Positions 1-8,499 of a stretch of 19,472 nt of DNA are shown piece by piece. The stretch comes from Pyronema omphalodes (taxonomy: Eukaryota; Ascomycota; Pezizomycetes; Pezizales; Pyronemataceae). A model generated the notes under the pieces. It did not search any database and was not told the DNA's origin. It worked only from the letters and a program-made list of their open reading frames with translations. Location of the stretch: NCBI GenBank assembly GCA_024516155.1, contig JAJJXM010000190.1, positions 1 to 19,472 of the forward strand, read 5' to 3'. Each line of letters begins with the position of its first letter. Within the stretch, counting starts at the first letter, position 1. The position numbers and the translations under genes are program-made.

Positions 1-726
1 AAGCGACGAGGGAGCGATCAGAACACCGGACCAACCACGCCGACAAACCAACGACCGGCAATCAACAAGAAACGAGATGCATCACCGGAGCACAGCCTGA
101 TGCACTCACAGCACGCGACCTCCGGCGCCCAGGATGTGCTTGATGCTCTGATGCTCAAGTATCCCCCGCGCCCTCTCGCGATAACCTCGACCGAAGCGAC
201 CACCAACCCCGCTCCTGACAGCGATGCTGCTCAGGACACAACTCTACCCGATGCCCCCACCACCACTGCCCTGGCGGACAAGGATGGATGGAAGACTGTG
301 GAGGGGAAGGAAGCGCAGAAGAAGAGGAGGAACGATAAGGCCGACAAGAAACGCGCGACGGAGAACAGCAACAAACCCCCGACGACAAAGACTGGTGGAC
401 GGGGAAAGACTACCGACCAACCGAAAACGAATACCCCCTCCACGAAGAAGACTTGGGCAGAAGTCGTGAAGAGCGGAGGTATCAATGTCCAGATTGTGGT
501 GGGGAATGGCAATCTTGGACTGACAACACCACCGGCAAGAAGGGGAGAGAGGCGAGGGGGGGCAGCGAGAAGACTGAGGAAGAAGGAAGGAGAAGGGGAG
601 AGAGGGGAGGAGAAGAGGGGCAGGGCGGGCCCGGGTGTCTCAACGGGCAAAGAGTCAGGAGACACCGGCGGAGGAGTTGAGAGAGGGGAGGAGAGTGGGG
701 GCGTAGGTGGCCCGGCGGCGGTTTAA
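1..726 (+). CDS. ORF1-like protein of copy A, 5'-partial
   Basis: The frame is open from base 1 and ends with TAA at 724-726 (241 codons visible), so the N-terminus lies outside. The visible part starts in a KRRGSDQN basic patch that copies B-D also have. It continues through a Pro/Thr/Ala-rich stretch, a TWAEVVKSGG motif (about 450-480), and an Arg/Gly/Glu-rich tail. The coiled coil seen in the other copies would lie upstream. There is no endonuclease, RT or zinc knuckle. By analogy with LINE ORF1 proteins it probably binds element RNA; this is inference. It differs from copy B by many substitutions, so A is a separate, older or distinct lineage. Confidence 0.7.
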   Translation, partial: KRRGSDQNTGPTTPTNQRPAINKKRDASPEHSLMHSQHATSGAQDVLDALMLKYPPRPLAITSTEATTNPAPDSDAAQDTTLPDAPTTTALADKDGWKTVEGKEAQKKRRNDKADKKRATENSNKPPTTKTGGRGKTTDQPKTNTPSTKKTWAEVVKSGGINVQIVVGNGNLGLTTPPARRGERRGGAARRLRKKEGEGERGEEKRGRAGPGVSTGKESGDTGGGVERGEESGGVGGPAAV

Positions 727-1052
727 CTTTGCTTTGGTTTTGTTTTTGCTTTGTGGGGGAAATAAAGGCGGAAAAATGGTTAAAAATGGGAGGGGAAGGG
801 TGGAGGAAATGGGGGAACGACCCGGCGAGGTGGCCTCCGAGCGTACAGGGCTCCTGGAACAGACGACGCTTGACGAACAAAAGCATAACGAGACTTGGGG
901 GTCTACAACCCCACACCCTAACGACAAGCTCTGGGGCATACCCAGTGAGAGCCTGGCCTGACACCCGGGTTTCTTAATTTTGTATTTACTGTAGATTCCG
1001 CCATAACCTTACGGTTGGATGCGTGTATGAGTTAATAAATAAATAAATAAAT
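727..1052 (+). other. 3' UTR, terminal hairpin and (AAAT)n tail of copy A
   Basis: No gene is seen here. The first half (to about 865) matches the 3' UTR of copies B-D and element E. The second half matches only E (10009-10121 and 12130-12220, minus strand). Near the end AACC-TTAC-GGTT (1005-1016) can form a 4-bp hairpin with a 4-nt loop, followed by about 16 nt and then an (AAAT)n tail. Short 3' hairpins before a simple-repeat tail are typical recognition elements for LINE reverse transcriptases. Confidence 0.7.
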
Positions 1053-2498
1053 GCGGCGTCGATGGCGGATCGCCGCGGGCGGCCTCCTATTCGGTCTCGG
1101 TGTAACAGTTCCCGGGTCTCCGCGAGTTGTCCGAGCCGAGTCGCCATTAATTTCTCTAACGTTTTTCCGAGGCAGTTCAGCAGGGCGATTGGGCGGTATG
1201 CCTTTGGGTTTGCGTAGTTAGGTTTGTTAGGTTTTGGTATAATTACCGTGGTGGCCTGTCTCCACACGCGGGGATGGTACCCGACAGTGCCCAGCGTCGA
1301 GTATAGATTGGTTAGGTATGTGGGGACGGCGAGACACACTTGGCGGAGACAACCAAAGGTTATCCCATCGGGTCCTGGGGCTTTCGAGGGGGAAGAGGTA
1401 AAGATGGCTTGTTTGACCTCCGACGGTGAGAAGGTCGTCCACGCTGTCTCTCTGCGACAGGGGAGGGTGGATGGGGGGGGGGGGGGTGGTTGAGGTGGTG
1501 GGGGGAATAATATCTGAAATGCCTCTACTTTCCTGTCGAACGAACTGCAGAGTTCCTCCCTACCGTTGATTGTGGCGCGGATATTCGGAGTGAGTTGTGC
1601 ACGGCGCGGGTTTGTGTATTTGAAGGCCCGCCAGACGTCCGGTCCTTCTGCCTGAGCCAGATACTCTTTCCACATCGCAGCCTTGGCATCTCTTATCTGA
1701 TGGTGATACATCTTTCGTAGGCGGCGGTAAATGGTGTGGTTAGTGTCTGAGCCCGTTGATTTCCACCTTCTTTTTGCGCGGGTCATATCCTTTCTGGCGG
1801 TGGTGACTTCCACCGTCCACCAACGTTTCGATCGGGGGGTGACTTGTAGTACGGGGGTGGAGGCGCGAGCTGCATCGAGGATATGTTCTCTCGCGTGGCG
1901 CGCCCAGGCGTTGAGGTTTTCGGGTGTGGGGTTCGAGGCGTATTGACTCCACTGTGTTGTCGATGCGGAGATGGATGCTTGGAGGGTCGTGGAGAACAAG
2001 GCCAAGTCTGTTTTCCGCCAGTTGAGACGTTCCGGTGGGGGGGCAGGTTCTATGTCTGGGTGCACAGTTTGGATGTCGAAGCGAATTACTTCGTGGTCCG
2101 ACCCGGTGGCTAATTCATCGTCTATGGCCCAGTTTCCTACCTCTTCCATCATGGCTGGCGAGGCCAGGGTCAAGTCGATAACGGAGGATCTAGTCCCCTG
2201 TTGGTAGTAGTGTGTCGGGGTGTCTGGGACTGAAACCAATCTCCAATTTTCCTGTTCTATAAGGTGTACCAGTTCACTGGCACGTTTGGGTGTGCGTGTT
2301 GCAGAGTTCCATAGAGCGTGGTGAGCGTTGAGGTCACCTGTTATAACGCATCTGCGTGGGAGGGAAAGGGGTGATAGGGAGCCGGGAATTGTGTAGGTTT
2401 GGGTTTCGGGGTCACGTTCATTATAAGTATTTAAAAGGAAAAACGCGGGGATGAGATCTGTACCTACCTTGAGGACCTGGAGGTCCGGGTCTATACAT
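1053..2498 (-). CDS. LINE alpha ORF2, second part: end of endonuclease and start of reverse transcriptase
   Basis: This continues ORF2 after the B insertion (2485-2498 is the target duplication) and stays open to 1053, where copy A cuts it. It holds the C-terminal half of an APE-like endonuclease: VITGDLNAHH with the metal/catalytic Asp-Asn pair (about 2330) and SDHEVIRF (about 2090). An Arg/Lys-rich linker follows, then the first RT blocks: APGPDGI (about 1375) and AYRPIALLNCLGKTLEK (about 1170). The catalytic F/YADD block is not in the window. The ATG at about 2524 belongs to copy B's tail and is not a real start. A 14-nt G run at 1473-1486 encodes polyproline. Role: target-site nicking and target-primed reverse transcription. 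Confidence 0.85.
2485..2498. repeat. Target-site duplication of copy B (left)
   Basis: CCGGGTCTATACAT lies directly beside the (CAAA)n end of copy B. It matches 4475-4488 except for one base (A versus G). Removing B plus one copy rejoins alpha ORF2 in frame (GAC CCG then GAC), which confirms the boundaries. Confidence 0.85.
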
Positions 2499-2833
2499 GT
2501 TTGTTTGTTTGTTTGTTCTCTCATTACTTGTTTGCAACCCGAAGGTTATGACAAGGGACAGATAAATACAAAAGAGAAGAAGAAAGAAATGTAAAAGCAA
2601 AAACCCAGTCTCCACCTCTACCAGTCTCCTCCTCTTGATCGTTGTGGTTGTGGGGTCTGTCCCCACTGTTACTACGGGGGTTTCTTGTCCAAGCGCGTCT
2701 GCTGTTCCAGTGCCCTGCTTGCACAGAGGCCGCCTCGCCGGGCTCCTCCCTTTCCTCCTCCCTTCCCCTCCCATTTTTAACCATTTTTCCTCCTTTATTT
2801 CCTCCACAAAGCAAAAACGAAACCAAAGCAAAG
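2499..2833 (-). other. 3' UTR and tail of copy B
   Basis: No gene is seen. The stretch is nearly identical by eye to 5616-5955 of copy C and 10122-10457 of copy D. The cUUCGg-type hairpin sits at 2536-2547, followed in the element's sense by about 15 nt and the (CAAA)n tail that abuts the target duplication. Confidence 0.7.
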
Positions 2834-4288
2834 TTAAACAGCCGCCGGGCCACCCGTGCCCCCACTCTCCTCTCCTCTCTCACCTCCTCCGCCGGTGTCA
2901 CCTGACCCTTTGCCCTTTGAGACACCCGGGCCCGCCCTGCCCCTCTTCTCCTCCCCTCTCTCCCCTTCTCCTTCCTTCTTCCTCAGCCTTCTTGCTGCTC
3001 CCCCTCGCCTCTCTCCCCTTCTTGTCGGTGGTGTTGTTAGTCCAAGATTGCCATTCCCAAGCACAATCTGGACATTGATGCCTCCGCTCTTGACGACTTC
3101 TGCCCAAGTCTTCTTTGCAGAGGAGGTTGTCGTTCTGGGTTGGTGGGTATTCTTTCCCCGGCCACCATTCTTTGTTGTAGGGGTCTTGCTGCGTGGCGCT
3201 GCCGTAGGTGTCGTCTCCTTCGCTTTCTGCTTCTTCCTCTGTGTAGCCTTCGACTCCACAGTCTTGCATCCGTTCGTCTCAGCAGGGGCAGTGCTTGGGG
3301 CGTCGGGTAGAGGTGTGTCCTGAACAGATGAACTGTCAGGGTGAGGTTCCGGCGTCGCTTCGGTCGACGTGATCGCGAGGAGAGGTAGGGGGGACATAGG
3401 CTTGAGGGCGTCAAGCTTGCCCTGGGCGGCGGTAGTCGCATGTTTCGAGTGCATCAGGCTTCGCACCGGTGATGCCGCTCTCGGTTTGTGGTTCACCGGT
3501 CTTCTGTTTGTCGGTGAGGTGGGTTCGGTGTTCTGGTCGCTTCCCCTTCGCTTTCTCTTGCCAGGAGGGTTGCGAACAGCGTCCAGGACATCCTGAATGT
3601 CATGTTGGACGACGGACAGTTGCATAGTCATCTCTTCCATCGCTGCGGAAGAGGCCGTGAGGTTCGGTGAGGGGGGCGCCGAAATGACTTGTTGCTGTTC
3701 GTCGATTTTCCTCGTCAGGGCGTCCACAGCAGCCTTGAGAGCTGCTGTTTCTGCCTGTGTAGAGTCGTAAGCTGCGCGCAGCTTCGTGTTTTCGCCCATC
3801 AGAATGTTGAATTTCGTCATCATGACGTCGAATCTGAGGCGCATTCCATCGCTGTTGTTGCGTATGGTGTCTTCGAGGGTATTGAAGCGTCGTTGTGTGT
3901 CCCGGTGGATCTGTTGTATCCCCAGGAAGCTTGCTCCTGTGAAAAGTGGTTCATGTTCACAGAACAGGGTGCTCAAGCTGCTATCGTTGTCGTCTTTTTC
4001 GATAGCGTCTCGCATAGCAATAACCAGATCGCGGCGAAATTCTCTGAATCGGTTGTGCTCAGGTGTCGCTTGCTGCTGGTGTGTTGAAGCCGAAGGAACT
4101 GGTGATCCTGCCAAGACCACGCGCTCGAAGGGCTTTCCAGCGAGGTTTCCATCAACTTCATCAACTTTTCCATCTCTTTCATCAAATGTAGGATTAGATC
4201 CATCATGAGGAAGGTCGGCTAGAACATTGTACGCGTTTTCGAACCGTTTCGATCGTCGGGCGTTGTTCTGTCGTTGTTTTTGCGACAT
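2834..4288 (-). CDS. ORF1-like coiled-coil protein of copy B (484 aa, intact)
   Basis: The start is the ATG at 4288 (MSQKQRQNN). The frame is open 17 codons further upstream, but only from a TTG just after a stop, so 4288 is the first usable ATG. It contains a Lys/Arg-rich N-terminus, a long heptad-patterned helix (about residues 115-210, TQRRFNTLEDTIRNN onward), a second helical patch MEEMTMQLSVVQHDIQDVLD, and an NLS-like GKRKRRGSDQ. A Pro/Thr/Ala-rich region, TWAEVVKSGG and an Arg/Gly/Glu-rich C-terminus follow. There is no zinc knuckle, endonuclease or RT. The likely role is a multimerising RNA-binding ORF1-type protein; this is inferred from architecture. It is not clearly homologous to alpha ORF1. 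Confidence 0.8.
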   Translation of the reverse strand: MSQKQRQNNARRSKRFENAYNVLADLPHDGSNPTFDERDGKVDEVDGNLAGKPFERVVLAGSPVPSASTHQQQATPEHNRFREFRRDLVIAMRDAIEKDDNDSSLSTLFCEHEPLFTGASFLGIQQIHRDTQRRFNTLEDTIRNNSDGMRLRFDVMMTKFNILMGENTKLRAAYDSTQAETAALKAAVDALTRKIDEQQQVISAPPSPNLTASSAAMEEMTMQLSVVQHDIQDVLDAVRNPPGKRKRRGSDQNTEPTSPTNRRPVNHKPRAASPVRSLMHSKHATTAAQGKLDALKPMSPLPLLAITSTEATPEPHPDSSSVQDTPLPDAPSTAPAETNGCKTVESKATQRKKQKAKETTPTAAPRSKTPTTKNGGRGKNTHQPRTTTSSAKKTWAEVVKSGGINVQIVLGNGNLGLTTPPTRRGERRGGAARRLRKKEGEGERGEEKRGRAGPGVSKGKGSGDTGGGGERGEESGGTGGPAAV

Positions 4289-4474
4289 TTCGTGAGGTGG
4301 GGTAAGCCAAAACTCGTGAAAACTCTGATTTTGCGACAAAAGTCAACAAAAACAACGTAGAATTCCCTGAAAACTCAGAGAATAACGTAACAGAGTGCTG
4401 CGAATCCGAATCCGATGAGAAAACCGGGGGTTTCGGTGCTCGTTGTTGAGAATGCAGGGGGGGGGTCGCCGTTC

Positions 4475-4488
4475 CCGGGTCTGTACAT
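4475..4488. repeat. Target-site duplication of copy B (right)
   Basis: CCGGGTCTGTACAT, at the 5' side of copy B. It pairs with 2485-2498 with one mismatch. Confidence 0.85.
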
Positions 4489-4763
4489 ATGTCTGTGCGT
4501 TGTGATACTTTCAGGTAAGGGTTTGTGCGATTGATATACGCCGCTGTCCTGTTGGAGGCTCTGTCACCGCGGGGGGGCAGGACCAACGTGAAGGCGGGGT
4601 GGGTGGTGGCGAAGGCGGGGTCGGTGATGTTGATTTCCTGTAGCAGGATGATGTCTGCTGTTGTGCAGGCGCTGTTTAGGAGGGAGTCGAGGGCTGGGCG
4701 TTGGCGATTCATATTATGGGAAACTATTCGGATTGTCGTTGCCAATTGGTTGTAATTAGACAT
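4475..4763 (-). CDS. LINE alpha ORF2, first part: N-terminal endonuclease segment
   Basis: The start is the ATG at 4763, inside the end of ORF1 (8-nt overlap ATGTCTAA). The 96 codons seen carry the N-terminal APE-like endonuclease motifs RIVSHNMNRQ (the Asn of the first metal-binding block) and ADIILLQEINI (catalytic Glu), followed by NRTAAYINR. The frame is then cut by copy B and resumes in frame at 2484. The matching segment of beta at 10008-9750 aligns closely, which supports the assignment. Translation probably depends on ORF1 translation through the overlap; this is inferred from the layout. Confidence 0.85.
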
Positions 4764-5615
4764 GTTGGATCATGTCGGTGTCTTTGTCTGTAGGGTTGGG
4801 TGAGGTAGAGGCGGCGGGTTGGGTTGCCTCTCTGGCTTCCTTGTGGATGCGGAGGCGAGTCGGGCATTGTTTGTGAAAGGCGGGATGGTCATGTTCGGGG
4901 ATGCCAGCCTCGACGCAGTTTCTGCATTCGTACTTAGTGTGTGAGCACGACTTACCGTTTCTCGTCGGGCATTCGGTGCAGTTGTGGTTGTCCGTGGGGT
5001 GTTCTTTTCCACAGAGGGCGCAGATCGGTCCGGGGGGTCCAGTGCAGGTTGCGTGGTGGTGGCCGTAGAGTTGGCACCGTCGACATTGATCGGTTTTCCT
5101 CGCGGTGAAGTATTCGGTACCCCTTCGCGCTTCGAAGAGGACCAGCACCTTACGGCGTTTGAGGAGGGCCAACTCGTCGGGCGTGCGCACTGCAATTACT
5201 ACACTGGAGGCCGTCTTGCCAGCGCGCTTTTCTGCTGTCATCATGTACCGCGGAGTCTGGGCCAGGGTGACCGGGTTGTTGCTGCGTTCGATTTCTTCCC
5301 GGAAGAGGCGCATTCCTTCCTCAGTGTCGGGGTAGATGTCCGTGGGGATGCCGTGGACGGCGAGTTTATACCATCTTTCGTTGATGCGAGGGCTGTCGAG
5401 AGAGGGGTGTACCGTTTGGGCAGCGCGTTGAATTGTTTCTAAGTGTGCGGTTAGCTCTTCGGCAGTGGTAGCAGGGTTCAGTGTCAAGATGATATTTCCC
5501 GCTTGGTTTTTGCGGACCGTAGTGACTCCCATGTGAGAGGGGGCTTTGGCCTCCAGCAGTGCTTTGTTCACTGCGAAGCCCACTTCTACTCTTGTGTGGA
5601 CCGGGAGGACACTGG
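4756..5615 (-). CDS. LINE alpha ORF1, second part: RRM-like region and zinc knuckles
   Basis: This continues ORF1 after copy C (5602-5615 is the duplicated target) and ends with TAA at 4758-4756. In order: a region resembling the RRM-like fold of many LINE ORF1 proteins (TTVRKNQAGNIILTL to WYKLAVHGIPTD), then a Cys/His cluster from about 5085 to 4885 beginning CRRCQLYGHHHATC (C-X2-C-X4-H-X4-C) with two further Cys-rich units, then a short polar tail. Together with 8470-7625 it gives a 563-codon ORF1 with no stop. Role: RNA binding and nucleic-acid chaperone in the retrotransposition RNP, known for the family. Confidence 0.87.
5602..5615. repeat. Target-site duplication of copy C (left)
   Basis: CGGGAGGACACTGG, identical to 7625-7638, abuts the (CAAA)n tail of copy C. 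Dropping C plus one copy restores the alpha ORF1 frame (282 codons before, 281 plus stop after). Confidence 0.95.
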
Positions 5616-5955
5616 TTTGTTTGTTTGTTTGTTTGTTCTGTCATTACTTGTTTGCAACCCGAAGGTTATGACAAGGGACAGATAAATACAAAAGAGAAGA
5701 AGAAAGAAATGTAAAAGCAAAAACCCAGTCTCCACCTCTACCAGTCTCCTCCTCTTGATCGTTGTGGTTGTGGGGTCTGTCCCCACTGTACACTACGGGG
5801 GTTTCTTGTCCAAGCGCGTCTGATGTTCCAAGTGCCCTGCTTGCACAGAGGCCGCCTCGCCGGGCTCCTCCCTTTCCTCCTCCCTTCCCCTCCCATTTTT
5901 AACCATTTTTCCTCCTGTATTTCCTCCACAAAGCAAAAACAAAACCAAAGCAAAG

Positions 5956-6762
5956 TTAAACAGCCGCCGGGCCACCCGTGCCCCCACTCTCCTCTTCTCT
6001 CTCCCCTCCTCCGCTGGTGTCTCCTGACTCTTTGCCCTTTGAGACACCCGGGCCCGCCCTGCCCCTCTTCTCCTCCCCTCTCTCCCCTTCTCCTTCCTTC
6101 TTCCTCAGCCTCCTCGCTGCTCCCCCTCGCCTCTCTCCCCTTCTTGTCGGTGGCGTTGTCAGTCCAAGATTGCCATTCCCAAGCACAATCTGGACGTTGA
6201 TGCCTCCGCTCTTGACGACTTCTGCCCAAGTCTTCTTTGCAGAGGGTGTTGTCGTTCTGGGTTGGTGGGTGTTCTTTCCCCGTCCACCATTCTTTGTTGT
6301 AGGGGTCTTGCTGGGTGGCGCTGCCGTAGGTGTCGTCTCCTTCGCTTTCTGCTTCTTCCTCTGTGCAGCCTTCGCCTCCACAGTCTTCCATCCGTTCGTC
6401 TCAGCAGGGGCAGTGCTTGGGGCGTCGGGTAGAGGTGTGTCCTGAGCAGATGGACTGTCAGGGTGAGGTTCCGGTGTCGCATCGGTTGACGTGATCGCGA
6501 GGAGAGGTAGGGGGGACATAGGCTTGAGGGCATCAAGCTTGTCCTGGGCGGCAGTAGTCGCATGTTTTGAGTGCATCAGGCTTCGCACCGGTGATGCCGC
6601 TCTCGGTTTGTGGTTCACCGGTCTTCTGTTTGTCGGTGAGGTGGGTTCGGTGTTCTGGTCGCTTCCCCTTCGCTTTCTCTTGCCAGGAGGGTTGCGAACA
6701 GCGTCCAGGACATCCTGAATGTCATGTTGGACGACGGACAGTTGCATAGTCATCTCTTCCAT
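5956..6762 (-). pseudogene. Copy C ORF1-like frame, downstream part
   Basis: This is the second half of the copy C coding region (about MEEMTMQLSVV onward), equivalent to the C-terminal part of the intact copy B protein: NLS-like KRKRRGSD, TWAEVVKSGG and the Arg/Gly-rich tail, ending at the same TAA. It lies in a different frame from 6722-7411 because the C run at 6793-6799 has seven bases instead of six. Either the gene is broken here or expression needs a +1 shift on the C run. Confidence 0.7.
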
Positions 6763-7411
6763 CGCTGAGGAAGAGGCCGTGAGGTTCGGTGAGGGGGGGC
6801 GCCGAAATGACTTGTTGCTGTTCGTCGATTTTCTTCGTCAGGGCGTCCACAGCAGCCTTGAGAGCTGCTGTTTCTGCCTGTGTAGAGTCGTATGCTGCGC
6901 GCAGCTTCGTGTTTTCGCCGAGCAGAACGTTGAATTTCGTTATCATGACGTCGAATCTGTGGCGCATCTCATCGCTGTTGTTGCGTATGGTGTCATCGAG
7001 CGTATTGAAGCGTCGCTGTGTGTCCTGGTGGATCTGTTGTATCCCCAGGAAGCTGGCTCCAGTGAGTCCGGCTTCGTTGTCTAGAAACAGTTGATCTAGG
7101 GTGAGATAGTTGTCGTCAACTGCGACTGCCTTATTAATTGCAGATACCATCATGCGACGGTAGTCACTGAACCGGCTGTGTTCAGTTGTCGCCTGTTGCT
7201 GCGATGTTGAAGCCGAAGGAACTGGTGATCGCGCCAAGACCACGCTCCTGAAGGGCTTTCCAGCGAAGTTTCCATCAACTTCATCAACTTTTCCATCTCT
7301 TCCATCTAGAGTAGGAGTAGATCCATCATGAGGAAGGTCGGCTAGAACATTGTACGCGTTTTCGGACCGTTTCGATCGTCGGGCGTTGTTCTGTCGTTGT
7401 TTTGGCGACAT
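6722..7411 (-). pseudogene. Copy C ORF1-like frame, upstream part
   Basis: From ATG 7411, 229 codons with the basic N-terminus and the long coiled coil. After the homopolymer at 6793-6799 the frame runs into about 25 unrelated residues and stops. The stretch equivalent to about 7051-7200 (MMVSAINKAVAVDD...) is quite different from copy B but shared with copy D. Confidence 0.7.
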
Positions 7412-7624
7412 TTCGTGAGGTGGGGTAAGCCAAAACTCGTGAAAACTCTGATTTTGCGACAAAAGTCAACAAAAACAACGTAGAATTCCCTGAAAATTCA
7501 GAGAATAACGTAACAGAGTGCTGCGAATCCGAATCCGATGAGAAAACCGGGGGTTTCGGTGCTCGTTGTTGAGAATGCAGGGGGGGGGGTCGCCGTTGCC
7601 GTGTGGTGTGGATTGTAGTAGAAA

Positions 7625-7638
7625 CGGGAGGACACTGG
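7625..7638. repeat. Target-site duplication of copy C (right)
   Basis: CGGGAGGACACTGG, perfect match to 5602-5615. Confidence 0.95.
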
Positions 7639-8470
7639 GGTCGGGGCAGGGCAGAACGATTTCCTGGGGGCGGGTTCGGGGCTGTCGTTTGACGCCGGGG
7701 CGAGTAGTGGCGGATGTGGGGTTGGTGGGGGGGTTGGCTTTGAGGAGAGTTTTGGTCTTGGAGGGGGCCGCCCACGGCGTCGAGGGTGCGTTGGAGGGGC
7801 GGGTTGCAGTCCGGGGTGCGTCGAGGCGGATGGCGACGTTGTTGCTGCGTAAGACTTCTTCGAGTATGTGGCATCTCGCTATCCAATGGTGTACGTCGTT
7901 GGTGATGGGCTTGGTGGCGGGTGCGGTGTCGGGGGCGGTCGGGGGGTTGTCGGCGAGGTGGTTGGTTCGGGGCTGGGTGTTGGTTCGGTGTAGTTTGTCG
8001 ATGCGTTTGGTCACAGTTTCGAGGCGTTGATTCATTGGGCGGAGGAGATCCATGATGTTCGTCTTGATCAATTCGGATAAGGTTGCGAGGGTGACGTCGG
8101 ATGTAGTTACTGCGTGCTGGCTGTCGTTGAGGTCCAGGTCAGAGTCGGAGTCGGAGTCGGTGTCGGGGTAGTTGTCGGTCTCCATAGCGGTCGGCATTGT
8201 TTCGACGGGGGTCCCATCAAGGTTCACGGGGGTGTTTGTTTTCGGTTGGGTGGCATTTTTGCGGAGGATGTCGAGGTCAATTCTAGAGTCGGATTTTTTG
8301 GTGGAGCGTTTGATGATTTTTCCGGTGACGGTCGTTGATTTCTTGGAGGTCGCGATGGCGGAGGAGCCAGCGTGCGGGGCGTTGATTCGGAAAAGCTCGT
8401 CGGGGCTAAAAATATTCTCGGGTACCTGCATACGCGAGGGCGTGGCAGGGATGGGTGCGTTAGCGTCCAT
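7625..8470 (-). CDS. LINE alpha ORF1, first part (N-terminal 282 codons)
   Basis: The start is the ATG at 8470 (MDANAPIPATP). The N-terminus is Lys/Ser/Thr-rich (GKIIKRSTKKSD), then an acidic run of Asp/Ser repeats (about 8180-8130, DSDSDSDLDL). A short helical heptad stretch (LSELIKTNIMDLLRPMNQRL, about 8075-8015) and WIARCHILEEVLRSNN follow, and the part ends in a Pro/Thr/Ala-rich linker. Copy C interrupts after PDPSVLP, and the frame continues at 5601. The first zinc knuckle is far downstream, so this half is the disordered and oligomerising part of the protein. The start codon lies inside a 10-bp inverted repeat. Confidence 0.82.
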
Positions 8471-8499
8471 CGCTTAACCGGTGGTACGGTAAGCGATGG
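8467..8499 (-). promoter_or_regulatory. Hairpin enclosing the ORF1 start codon of LINE alpha
   Basis: CCATCGCTTA (8467-8476) and TAAGCGATGG (8490-8499) are perfect 10-bp inverted repeats with a 13-nt loop. On the minus strand the ORF1 ATG (8470-8468) is in the 3' arm, so the mRNA could hide its start codon. A regulatory effect is inferred. Confidence 0.5.

Larger units (their letters stand above)
1..1052 (+). mobile_element. Copy A: 3' part of an ORF1-only LINE-like element with (AAAT)n tail
   Basis: This plus-strand element enters from the left edge, so its 5' end is not seen. It holds the 3' part of the ORF1-like frame (1-726), then a 3' UTR, a short hairpin at 1005-1016 and an (AAAT)n tail ending at 1052. 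Directly after the tail comes the interrupted RT reading frame of LINE alpha on the other strand, so A is an insertion into alpha. The coding part matches copies B, C and D. Its 3' UTR differs from theirs after about position 865 and instead resembles element E. The target duplication cannot be checked because the other flank is outside the window. Confidence 0.85.
2499..4474 (-). mobile_element. Copy B: ORF1-only LINE-like element with (CAAA)n tail
   Basis: This element of about 1976 bp is inserted in the endonuclease region of alpha ORF2. On the minus strand it reads: 5' terminus with AACGGCGAC and a run of nine C, a leader of about 185 bp, one ORF (4288-2834), a 3' UTR of about 330 bp, a hairpin AACC-TTCG-GGTT (2547-2536) and a (CAAA)n tail. 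It is the only one of the three minus-strand copies whose ORF is uninterrupted. Its 5' end is about a dozen bases shorter than C and D (it lacks ACACCACACGGC), so it is slightly 5'-truncated. Confidence 0.88.
5616..7624 (-). mobile_element. Copy C: ORF1-only LINE-like element with (CAAA)n tail
   Basis: This 2009-bp element is flanked by a perfect 14-bp target duplication inside alpha ORF1. The 5' end reads ACACCACACGGCAACGGC followed by a run of ten C. Beyond that, about 15 extra bases (TTTCTACTACAATCC) separate it from the duplication and could be untemplated or read from an upstream start. The coding region is split by one extra base in a homopolymer. The 3' UTR, hairpin (5656-5667) and tail match copies B and D. 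Confidence 0.92.

Noticed and set aside
2421..2925. Small minus-strand frames in the 3' UTRs of copies B, C and D
   Set aside because: They are repeated in all copies only because the UTR is repeated, run through the hairpin and tail, and show no domain.
4289..4339. Longer N-terminus (TTG start) for the ORF1-like proteins
   Set aside because: There is a stop immediately upstream and no ATG. The first ATG is 17 codons later in B, C and D alike.
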